DNA of 64,000 nucleotides from contig JAYGXS010000004.1 of NCBI GenBank assembly GCA_036362985.1, positions 62,070,974-62,134,973 of the forward strand, written 5' to 3'. Positions 54,733 to 63,180 of the stretch are shown in pieces. This DNA is from Ligula intestinalis (Eukaryota; Platyhelminthes; Cestoda; Diphyllobothriidea; Diphyllobothriidae). The translations under genes were made by a program, and so were the position numbers. The notes under the pieces were generated by a model. It ran no database searches. It was not told the origin of the DNA and was given only the letters and a program-made list of their open reading frames with translations. How positions within the stretch are numbered: the first letter of the stretch is position 1; each line of letters begins with the position of its first letter.

Positions 54733-55445
54733 TGTAAAGACAATGCCAATAAGACCGGGGATGAGGAAGGGTGTAGATGGCTGGCGCGATAAACGCTCAA
54801 CATGCAGACACTTGACACAGCCATCTCGCTAGGTATGCTCCCGACTGCGCGGGAGCGCCATAAAGGCCACATTAAGAGGGAGCCAGTGCAGCCTGACTCT
54901 CAGTCCTCCCTCTCCTCCCGTACGCACACACAGACACACGCGTGCAGGAGGAGCAGCAACGTAGGGGGCCCGAGTTTTACCGTCAGTTGGCAGACCCTCC
55001 AAGCCACGGCTTTTAACGCACCGTGATAGATTCAGACGCATTCAGATTTATTATAGTGAGGGAAGAATCGCGCCGAGGTCGACCTCACTCTCTCCCCCAC
55101 CGCATAGTGACCGCCTAGCTTTTCGGGCACCCGCAGTGGGGCCTGAAACCCAGTGGGAGCGCAAGCGCAGTCACCAACAGGGAATCAGAAGTGAGAGAAA
55201 GTGCCAGCGCCTTCCAGGCCGCAGGGACCGTGGTTGGCTGAAGACTGGCATTGCATGTGCATACAGTCCATTGGATCTCAGACGGGTGAGAGCAGCCCTG
55301 CATGAAGCCTGGGCCAACACCCTCCTGAGGGGGGTAACCAGTCAGTCAACGACTGAAAGGCACTACCCATGCTTCATCGTCGGTTGGCGTCCGTGGGCGA
55401 GGCTGAAAGGAGAGCAAGAGGCAACTGGTGAACTTTGCAATTGTG
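54733..55445. other. Unassigned segment
   Basis: No gene recognised. Open frames on both strands (for example 55136-55498, +, 120 codons) are Arg/Glu-rich and overlap the purine-rich tract. Confidence 0.35.
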
Positions 55446-55603
55446 GACACGCAGAAGAAAAGGAAGAAGGAGAAAGAGGAGGGGAAAGGACGAAGTAGAA
55501 GAATAGAAAAAGGGATAGGAAGAAGAAAGTTAAAGAGGGAGATAGGGAGAGGAGGCGAGGGGGGAAAGCAGACAGGCCGAGAGAGAGGGGAGGAAATCAA
55601 GTA
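55446..55603 (+). repeat. Polypurine tract of about 150 bp
   Basis: The + strand is almost purely A and G (for example GAAGAAAAGGAAGAAGGAGA), with only isolated pyrimidines. Frames through it give Lys/Glu/Arg runs on + and Leu/Pro/Ser runs on minus; I do not take these as proteins. Such tracts can form triplex DNA. Confidence 0.85.
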
Positions 55604-55884
55604 TAGAGAACAATGAGAGCAAAAGCTCGGCTTACCTTGCAGCAGAGAATCTTCAGTAACTACTGAGGCTGACGTTTGTGCTAAACACAGAACTGTAGGT
55701 GCCGCTATTATGAGTATGATTTCGGTAATGGAGCGAGTAATATAACTACAGCAGCTATTATGGGGCAGCAAAAGTCAAGACAGTATTCGACAAATTCAGC
55801 AAGAACGGCCTCCACTTACCTGAGGGAGGAGGCACTCACCTGTGTTCCCGACAAACTTGACGACGCAATCGTGACGCGAGGCGA
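55604..55884 (-). other. Likely 3' flank of the zinc-finger RTE
   Basis: Sequence after the stop of the zinc-finger frame. It contains AT-rich and triplet-like stretches but no clear poly(A) or repeat tail. The element's true 3' end is uncertain. Confidence 0.35.
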
Positions 55885-56737
55885 CTAGTGAGTGTGGCTG
55901 AGGCTCGTGGTGGGGATGTGTGAGGTGCTGGGTGTGCCGACATCACGGTCAGTGCCACTGTCGTGAATGCGCATGTGACCTAGAAGGCCCATGCGATGAG
56001 CGAATGATCGGGGGCAGTGTGGGCAGTGAAGGCAGCGGTCTCGTCTGTGTGTTGGTGCTCCAGGCACTAGTTCACCAGTCTCTGTGCGATGGATTCGCAA
56101 GTGACCGATTAGACCAATGCGTGAGGTGAATGTGCGATTGCAGTGAGGGCATATCAGGCCCTCAGAGCTGGTCGGGGCTTCAGGTGTAGGGATGCGAGTT
56201 GTGGCGGGCAATGATGTGGAGGAATTTGTGGGCGGGTTGGAGTCGGTGGATGAGGGCAACGAGGCATCTCTCGCGTCAAATATTGCCGTCGAAGTGGAGA
56301 GTGGAGTAGGGTCTGGTGGAGTGTTTGGTGCAGTAGACGTGGATGCTGTCGGAGGGTTGCACGGCTTCCGGATGTGACCGACCAAGCCAATGCGTGCACG
56401 GAAGGTGCGTTGGCAACGCGGACACGTTGGAAGGGCTTGGGTGGTGGTAGCGTGCGTCCGTGGATTGTGAGACTTGCGTGCCGTCCGTTTTGCCTTGGCA
56501 GTGGCAATCCGACTAGCTTCGTAGATTGCAGCGCCTGTTTTTACCGCTCTTCGCCACACAGATCAGTCCTGTGCTAGCTCCTCCCAGTTCATCGTGTTGA
56601 TTTGGAGACGCTTCAGGGAATTCTTCAGGGTATCCTTGTAACGGCTCTTCTGTCCTCCTTTGCGACGAGTACCTACGGCGACATCGCCATAGAACAGTCG
56701 CCGTTCAGTCGTCGTTCATGCGTACCATGTGACCATT
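55885..56737 (-). pseudogene. RTE C-terminal C2H2 zinc-finger region
   Basis: After the RT tail (YGDVAVGTRRKGGQKSRYKD, TMNWEELAQD, then a stop) the 55885-56559 frame continues WRRAVKTGAAIYEASRIATA and three fingers. CPRCQRTFRARIGLVGHIRK is C2HC, ending in PC; CPHCNRTFTSRIGLIGHLRI is C2H2; CPHCPRSFAHRMGLLGHMRI is C2H2. They are joined by Ser/Thr/Pro-rich linkers, and the tail ends SHIPTTSLSHTH. The fingers probably bind nucleic acid and may guide the element to its template or target; that is inference. Confidence 0.85.
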
Positions 56738-58480
56738 CTAGCGCAGTTGTATCTGCCTGAGCATGGCCTGAATGCTGAGAGCTCCTGTTCTCTCCAGGAT
56801 TTCCATGTCCGGAATCCTCTCCTGCCACTTCACCTTCAATATGCGGCGTAGGCAGCTGATGTGAAAGTGGTTCAGTTTCCGCGCTTGGCTAGCATAGACA
56901 ATCCAAGTCTCCGTTCCGTACAAGAGTGTTGATAGCACAACAGCCTTGTACATCTTCAATTTCGTTGACAGTTTAAGACCATGACGATTCCATACGGAGG
57001 CTTGTAGCCGACCGAAGGCTTGACTGGCTTTGGAGATTCTGCGGGCAACCTCAGCGTCTATTTTAGTGTCGCAGGAAAGCGTACTGCCGAGGTAAGTGAA
57101 GTTGTCCACGTTCTGCAGTACGGCTCCGTTGACGTTGATGCGTGCGGGGTTGAGGTCAGCACCTGGCGGCGGTTGATGCATAGCCACCGTCTTGTCCCTG
57201 TTGATGGTGAGGCCAAAGTTGGCGCAACCTGCTGCAAAGAGGTCCATGCTCCTTTGCATGTCTGCTTTGATGGTGATGTTGAAAGCGCAGTCGTCCGCAA
57301 ATAGCAGATCATGAACTGTGGTTGTGGAGACGCGCATGGGGGCCTGCATCCGACGAATGTTGAGGAGGTTTCCGTCCGTTCTGTAGTTGAGGGGGATTCC
57401 GGGACGCTCGTCACGGTAGGCGTCCATCAGCATGGCAGAGAACATGAGACTGAAGAGGGTGGGTGCGAGGATACAGCCCTGCTTCACTCCATTGGTCACT
57501 GCGAAGGCTTCAGACAGCGTTCCGTAGTCCGTGACGCGCGCCATCATCCCGTCAGGGAGTTGTCGAAACATGTGGGTGAAGTGTTCCGGACAGCCAAACT
57601 TCTGCACAACCTTCCAAAGTCCGGGCCGGTTCACCGTGTTGAAGGCTTTTGTCAGATCTACGAACGTAGTGTAGAGGTGGGTCCGCATCTCTTGACATTT
57701 CTCCTGCAGCTGACGTGCGGCAACTGTCATGTCAATGGTGTCGCGGTGACGTCGAAAACCACATTGACTTGCAGGCAGAAGCCCTTGTTCCAGGTGGTTA
57801 TTCAGACGATTGAGGAGAATGCGAGCAAAGATTTTACCGGAAATATTCAGCAGTGAGATTCCGCGGTGGTTGTCACAGACTTGACGGTTCCCCTTACGCT
57901 TGTAGAGGTGGACGATGGTGGCGTCCTTAAAATCCTGGGGAACTTGGCCCTGTCGCCATATCTCTTGGAACAGGGTGGTGAGGTGAGTTATGAGTTGTTG
58001 ACCACCATATTTGTAAATCTCCGCCGGGATCCCATCGGACCCGGGTGCCTTCCCGCTGGACAACTGCTGCACAGCCTTGATGGTCTCCTCAGGGGTTGAT
58101 GGGAGGTCGAGATCAGCATTAATTTCGACTTGGGGCAACCGCTCAATGGCAGCCTCAGAGGTGGTAGGGGGCCGGTTGAGTACACTTTGGAAGTGCACGG
58201 CCCAGCGGCTCAGAAGTTGGGTCTTCTCAGTGATGAGGGTGGTACCGTCCGCGCTGAGAAGCGGGGCTGTGCCCCTCACTACGGGGCCGTAGACTGCTTT
58301 GAGCGCAGCGAAGAAGTTCTTCCATTCATTGCGATCCGCATAGCCTCTGATTTCCTCACTCTTACGAGCCATCCAAGCGTCCTGCATTTCCCGCAGCCGC
58401 TGCTGTACAGACGACGGCTTTGGTAGTAGGCTGCTTTCGTGGCGTCGGTAGGGTGAACGACACATTCGTTTCCGAGGCAA
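56738..58480 (-). pseudogene. RTE reverse transcriptase domain
   Basis: An open run of about 575 codons; the lead-in after the endonuclease is in the next frame (58279-58611, [15 protein letters not shown]). RT motifs: [40 protein letters not shown] then [20 protein letters not shown], motif [20 protein letters not shown], motif [21 protein letters not shown], motif [12 protein letters not shown], motif [16 protein letters not shown] and motif [11 protein letters not shown]. The C-terminal [20 protein letters not shown] is the RTE-type tail. The catalytic Asp pair is present. It stops at TAG 56740-56738, where the family has Trp. Confidence 0.9.
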
Positions 58481-58539
58481 TTCTTCTCAGAGATGAAAGT
58501 ACTGATGGCTGCATCGTTTTTGTCGAACCAGTCTTGGTG

Positions 58540-58575
58540 TGGGCGGGGCGCGGGCGGGGCGCGGGCGGGGCGCGG
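58540..58575. repeat. 11-bp tandem repeat, three copies, in the RTE ORF
   Basis: GGGCGGGGCGC (+ strand) repeats three times, ending in GGGCCC. The frame before it ends LGP on the minus strand, and the frame after it is HQDWFDKND. These are in phase only if the unit count is one (or four), so two extra units (22 nt) account for the frameshift. Confidence 0.85.
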
Positions 58576-59701
58576 GCCCAAGGATGCGTTTGGCAGTGGA
58601 TTGCACAGCATCCCGTAGATGACACCATCGAGTCTCCACGGAAGGGTTCTCTTCTGCGACTGGGAGGTTATTCAGCTGTTGGGTCAACTCGTTGCTGAAA
58701 CGAAAACGGTTGGCAGGCAAGCTTAACAAAGCAGTATTCAACTTACCTGGGGGTCGCTTACCTTGAGGTCTCCTGCGCGGTTGAAGACGGATCCGCATCT
58801 TGGAGATGATGAGACGATGATCGGTATCACCATCGGCACCCGGCATTGCCTTTGTCACCAACACGTCCTGCTGATCGCGTCGCCGCACGAGGAAATAATC
58901 CAGAAGGTGCCACTGACGAGACCTGGGGTGCATCCAGGTCGCCTTGTGCTGCAGCGGTTGGCTGAAGTAGGTGTTGCTCAGTATGAGACGGTGCACCGCG
59001 CAGGTGCGAAGGAGGAGTAGGCCATTGTCGTTGAGTCCTCGGAGGCCGTGGGGTCCGAGCACTCCTCTCCAGGTGGCGTGGTCTGTGCCGACGCGGGCAT
59101 TGAAGTCACCAAGGACTATCAACTTGTCCGCCTTCGGCACAGGCGCCAGGAGGGCGTGCAGATCCTCGTAGAACGTGTTCTTTGTCTCGTCAGAGCTGGT
59201 CATCGGAGGAGCGTAGACACTAACGAGGGTGGCAAATTTTCCACCCCAGAGAGGCAGGCGGAGACTCATCAGGCGTTCGTTGATACCCTGCGGTGTACAG
59301 GGTAGTCGTCCCACGATGTCCTTCCGGATGGCAAAGGCGACGCCGGCCTCGCGTCGCTCTGCCGTCGGACGGCCCACATAGAAGAAGGTGTAGCCGGCAC
59401 CCACCTCTTCTATGGAACCTTCACCGGAGAAGCGGGTTTCACTGAGTGCGGCGATGTCCACCTTGAAGCGCGCCAGCTCCCGGGCGATGAGCGCTGTTCT
59501 CCGTTCCGGTCGAATGCTCCTCGGGTTATCTAAAAGGGAACGAACATTCCATGCGCAGAAGATGATAGGACTTACCTGAACTCCCCGAGCAGTCCCATGA
59601 GCTCTGGGAGCTGTCCTGCGGGCAGGAAACGGGTTAGAGGGAGGGTGGGGAAGAGAGAAGTTTTGATTTGCGTTTGTAGTGTTTCGACCGCGTGTTTGCA
59701 T
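58560..59701 (-). pseudogene. RTE endonuclease (APE type)
   Basis: The first ATG is at 59701-59699 ([15 protein letters not shown]); the frame is open further up, but only from a non-ATG codon. Motifs: [11 protein letters not shown] (catalytic Asn), [12 protein letters not shown] (Glu), [31 protein letters not shown] (Asp, Asn), [20 protein letters not shown] and [14 protein letters not shown] (catalytic Asp-His). It nicks DNA to prime reverse transcription. All key residues are intact, so the damage lies downstream, at the GC-rich 11-bp repeat near 58540-58575 where the frame leaves the pol. Confidence 0.88.
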
Positions 59702-59719
59702 TCTGTCAGCCACGGTCAA

Positions 59720-61135
59720 CTGGCAGATGTCGCGACCCAGCGTGTTTGGTAACCACTTTTTCTAGGCCCATCAACCCTCACGCGAGGGACAGCAGCGCTG
59801 TTCCACAAAGGGACTGCCGGTCACCCACAACTGCTGCCGAACTGCCCTATGGGCCGCGAGTGTTTTGGTGCCGCAGCTTACAGCTTTGCTGTCGCGCAGC
59901 TGAGGACTTTTAGGGGGAGGGGGAAGGAAAATTTGGGAAGAAGGGGGTGGGAGCAGCAGTAAATATCCTAGTAGCCATAGCGGTGAAAGGGACTGTGTCT
60001 TACGTAAAGTTGATACGCATTCTAGTGCTACGGCATCTGACTGTTGGTAGAATTGCTGCTACGAGTAAGGTGTTATTGATGCTACTGAGGATGCAAACTC
60101 TGCGAGGACTAAGAGTGCTAGTCATGGCGGTGGGACTACTATTTGAGTAGGCATCGCTACGATGGAATAAGGTCACTTTAACAGCACGGTAATGGAATGG
60201 TATAGGTATGGTGGTAGAGAAAACACTAGATAACACTAGAAATATCAGGCAAAGTAACAGATAACAAATATCAAACAGAAAAGTAATAAGATAAACTATA
60301 TGTAGCAAGTGTAGCAAGAGTGTGAACAGGTGAGGAAAGTAAAACTTAAAGTACAAACAGACAATGGTACCGTTTACAGTAAATGGCGTCCTTTCACCAA
60401 CTACGTCTACTAGAATGCTTACCGCTGCAACCTGGGGACATACCGGGCGTAGGGACACACACACCGGAGACCCTCACTTGGTTTAGCCCGCTGATCGAGG
60501 CGGGGAGCCGGGGGGGTGGCCGCCAGGCAAAGCCTAGCTCCGGGGAGCCACAAGTGAGAGTTGGATGCCAGCCAGGGACGCTAGGCGTAGCCACGACCTA
60601 CGCGAGGAAGATGATGCGATCTGCCACGACCTTCACGTTCAACCCCCAGCTGGACACCCCATACCCCCCACACACACATACATACATACATACATACTGC
60701 TGCTGCTGCTGCTGCCGCTGCTGCTGCTGCCGCTGCTGCTGCCGCTGCTGCTGCCGCTGCTGCTGCTGCTGCTGGCAGGTTATTTTTGGACCAACGACCT
60801 TTGTTCCCTATTGGTCCCTCTGGTAGTGACCTTTGCCAGCAGGAATCATGCGGCGACCTCCGTGTGACACTTGGCGTATGGGCTTTGCCCCTGGCCAGGC
60901 GTGACCTCAGCATGACAGAAACCCAGCCGGCGGCGGTCTCACGTGCGCGTTACTCATTTGCGTCATCGCGTGTCGGCCCTTGAAGGTCGCACGTCTTGTT
61001 CCGTTCTGCATGCCCCGGTTGGTCTGTGGCTTCCCTTGTTCTCTTGCCTTCAGGATGGCCAGAATTATGAATCGCGTGCTGGGCCCTCCTAACACCGGCT
61101 GCACTGAAGCCTTCCCCTTGCTGTCACAGGTTCGA
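59720..61135 (-). other. Probable 5' leader of the zinc-finger RTE
   Basis: On the minus strand, upstream of the pol ATG. It includes a 65-codon frame at 60907-61104 (LGGPSTRFIILAILKAREQG, then HVRPPPAGFLSC) and a non-coding part. From memory this sequence recurs widely in tapeworm genomes next to such elements, so I assign it to the leader or a linked repeat. No promoter motif is claimed. Confidence 0.5.
60670..60777. repeat. Compound microsatellite (CACA/CATA)n-(CTG/CCG)n
   Basis: A CA/CATA run (about 60670-60705) passes into about 70 bp of CTG triplets with regular CCG interruptions (60706-60776). On the minus strand it encodes an Ala run, on + a Leu run or Cys run; I do not regard these as real protein. 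Confidence 0.9.
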
Positions 61136-61309
61136 CTTTGAAAACAGTAGAGAAGATATTATGATATCAGAGGCGTGTGGGAAGCCGATCGTAGTTTGCC
61201 GCATCATGTAGTCTACATTAGCCCTCGACAACAGAACTATTAAACAGATGGGTAGCTCTACCGATGAACTAAGGTTAACAGAAAAAACCCTTGCCATTTC
61301 GATCAGCAG
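61136..61309. other. Unassigned spacer
   Basis: Between the RTE leader and the LTR-F copy; nothing recognised. Confidence 0.4.
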
Positions 61310-61725
61310 GCCCAGTTTCTTACGGGAGAAGAAGTCGGTGCGAGGCCAGAGTTGTAGGAACAGTTTATTCTGTACAAAAGAAGTGGAGAATAAGTAGGAG
61401 GAGATTGACTGTCGGACAAGCGCAGGTCTGCACCCGAGCAGGGCAGTGTCCGAAAACCTAGTCTGGCGGTAGTCAGCCCAGGGGCCCGCGAGAGCGGTCT
61501 CTGTCTAAGTCAGCTTTGAAGGTGATTGGTCATACTGGAGGAGATGATTGGCCAGACCAGACTGGAGTGCGCATGTGCGCCCCAGTCGTGCGAGGCCAAA
61601 GGTTGAGCGTTGGTGTGTGCGCGCGTTGCCCACCATGGGGCATCAAGAGTTGATGCAGACTGCGGTCACCGAGGCCTGCCGACCGGCTGCCATCATGTGA
61701 AGTCGAGTGTAGAAAGTAATAAGGC
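61310..61725. repeat. LTR-F copy (putative solo LTR)
   Basis: GGAGAAGAAGTCGGTGCGAG and GCCAGAGTTGTAGGAACAG lead into GTTTATTCTGTACAAAAGAA, then a GGAGAATAAGTAGG block and GATTGACTGTCGGAC. The same order appears in the other LTR-F copies. On the minus strand the AATAAAC near 61360 would serve as a polyadenylation signal. Confidence 0.55.
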
Positions 61726-61904
61726 TACCGAGTCACTACAGCTCTAGTTAATGTGCCCCTAAACTCATATTTAGATGAATTCCGTTCCTTATTTTCAGCG
61801 ACGAATGCATGTCAATATTGCTAGAACAACGTTTGTCAACATAATATTTACTTGTTAGGGGGTTTTGGCAGATTTGCTCAACTTTGTTGATCTAGATGTG
61901 AAAA

Positions 61905-62045
61905 AAACTCGTGGTCTCGGCGGAAGTCGAACCCGCACAGCAGGGAAGGATTTTGCGGTAGAGCGTTGGCTACGCAGAAGCCTTCCCTATTGCGTGGGCT
62001 CATCGCTTACCGAGGCCGCGAGTTTCTTACGACTGGGTCAAATAA
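61905..62045. mobile_element. Two tRNA-like halves in inverted order
   Basis: A minus-strand B-box half (CGGAAGTCGAACCCGCACAG, then CAGGGAAGG; 61919-61950) is joined directly to a + strand A-box half (GCGGTAGAGCGTTGGC and CGCAGAAGCCTTCCC; 61956-61990) and a degenerate B-box end. It finishes near GACTGGGTCAAAT (62033-62045), an inverted terminal repeat as in the other modules. It is likely the left module of the composite that ends at 62340, rearranged. Confidence 0.6.
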
Positions 62046-62230
62046 ATTATTCAAATCTGCTAAATCCTCCTCTCCTCCCTTAATAATTAAGTTTGCAGAG
62101 TAGTTCGTCCGCTGGATCCCAGATGATAACTTGGGACATCCTGTATGGGCAGTAAACTTGCTGCATCTGTAATGTTGGATTCCATACGTGCAGTAGAGCT
62201 GAACAAGCAAATCGACCGAAGTGGGATTAA
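62046..62230. other. Shared spacer of the second tRNA-like composite
   Basis: It aligns with 50717-50880 (see there). It links the two tRNA-like modules. Confidence 0.55.
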
Positions 62231-62345
62231 ATTCACGGCTCACGGTAAGCCACATAGTTCAGTGGTATAGCGTTGGCAGCGCTAAAGCCTTCCCTGATGT
62301 GTGGGTTCGAATTCCACCAAGGCAGCGAATTTTTCAGAATAAGGT
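62231..62345 (+). mobile_element. tRNA-like element, plus module
   Basis: AAATTCACGGCTCACGG precedes an A-box-like TAGTTCAGTGG (62255-62265). A B box GGTTCGAATTC (62304-62314) lies in a good T-arm (GTGGG-TTCGAAT-TCCAC). The anticodon-arm region is GTTGGCAGCGCTAAAGCC. The acceptor stem does not pair, so this is a tRNA-derived repeat and not a functional tRNA gene. Confidence 0.7.
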
Positions 62346-63013
62346 CAGTCAAAGGAGTGAATAAAGCTTACATTTGCCTAGGTTCACACCTGGAAACGGT
62401 CCTTTCGCCAACGTGACAAGCTTTATTACTATGGACCTAACAATGCCAAAGCAACGACCGGTAGGGTTCCAGATAATTCAGCAATTTAGAAAGTTCGCTT
62501 TTACCCGAGAGATACGCTTTCTTCAAATGGAGAAGGTGGAGAAGACCTAATCCCCTAAGAAAATGAGTACAAAAATAATACCTTCCTCTATTTTTTCTAC
62601 AAAATATATACTTGAATTCATAGGGGCGTCGAATATCTATGAGAAGAATTCACAATAATTACAGAGCCATTTTTAAAGAATCGATGTTTTGCAAGTAGTC
62701 TTTCAACATCTGGCCTTCTGACGTCACTTAAATGCTGCGCTCATATGTTTCACGATAATCAATCTAACAATCCATCCTTAAGAAGTTTTGTGAATCAAAA
62801 ATACCTTTGCAAATTTCGGCCAATATTTCTGATGACGTTAGTTGACCAGCCTTTTTCTGTACTCATACATATACCTGGCATGAATTCAATTCCAATTGTA
62901 GTTTACTATTTTCTCATCGTTCCTTATTTTCTAAAGGAAGGGACCAGAGTAAGCGATTGTGAGGACTACCGGATAAACTACTTATCAGGAGTTTGACAGA
63001 TTTCAATGATTGC
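62346..63013. other. Unassigned segment
   Basis: AT-rich; one 83-codon + frame (62745-62996) without a motif. No element recognised. Confidence 0.4.
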
Positions 63014-63180
63014 AGTTGACCCAATTGTGCAGAACTTGCGGCCTCGGTGTGATTAAATTCACGGCTCTGATTGAGCCTTGTAGCTCAATGGTAGAGCGTT
63101 GGCTGCACAAAAGCCTTCCCTGCTGTGTGGGTTTGGTTTCCGGCTGAAGCCGCGAGTTTTTTTTCACATTTGGGTCAACT
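63014..63180 (+). mobile_element. tRNA-like element with terminal inverted repeats, best copy
   Basis: A 167-bp unit bounded by AGTTGACCCAATTGTG (63014-63029) and its inverse CACATTTGGGTCAACT (63165-63180), 15 of 16 positions pairing. Inside: GATTAAATTCACGGCTC, an A box TAGCTCAATGG (63081-63091) in a perfect D-arm (GCTC/GAGC), an anticodon-like arm GGCT-GCACAAA-AGCC, and a decayed B box (GGTTTGGTTTCC, about 63130). A T-rich run (63157-63164) precedes the right repeat and could act as a pol III terminator. It resembles a tRNA-derived SINE but has transposon-like ends. No clear target-site duplication. Confidence 0.7.

Larger units (their letters stand above)
55885..61135 (-). mobile_element. 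Zinc-finger RTE-like non-LTR retrotransposon
   Basis: A near-complete element on the minus strand: a long leader (about 61135 to 59720), an APE endonuclease, a reverse transcriptase and a C-terminal zinc-finger region. The pol is a single ORF in the family but is split here by five lesions: a 22-nt expansion of an 11-bp repeat near 58540-58575, an apparent 1-nt deletion near 58408-58418, TAG at 56740-56738, a frameshift near 56705 and TGA at 56565-56563. From family knowledge this type is abundant in tapeworm genomes. The leader limit at 61135 is a guess based on a CAG-rich repeat and a coding-like stretch at 60907-61104. Confidence 0.82.

Noticed and set aside
55346..55771. 141-codon minus-strand frame rich in Leu, Pro and Ser
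   Set aside because: Its composition comes from the polypyrimidine strand of the purine tract; there is no independent evidence of coding.
60565..60913. Leu-, Cys- or Ala-run proteins across the triplet repeat
   Set aside because: All are translations of a microsatellite in different frames and are inside the presumed non-coding leader of the RTE.
62231..62345. Functional tRNA gene
   Set aside because: A and B boxes and a T-arm are present, but the acceptor stem does not pair and the anticodon arm is poor. The sequence recurs as a repeat with shared flanks, so it is tRNA-derived and not a tRNA gene.
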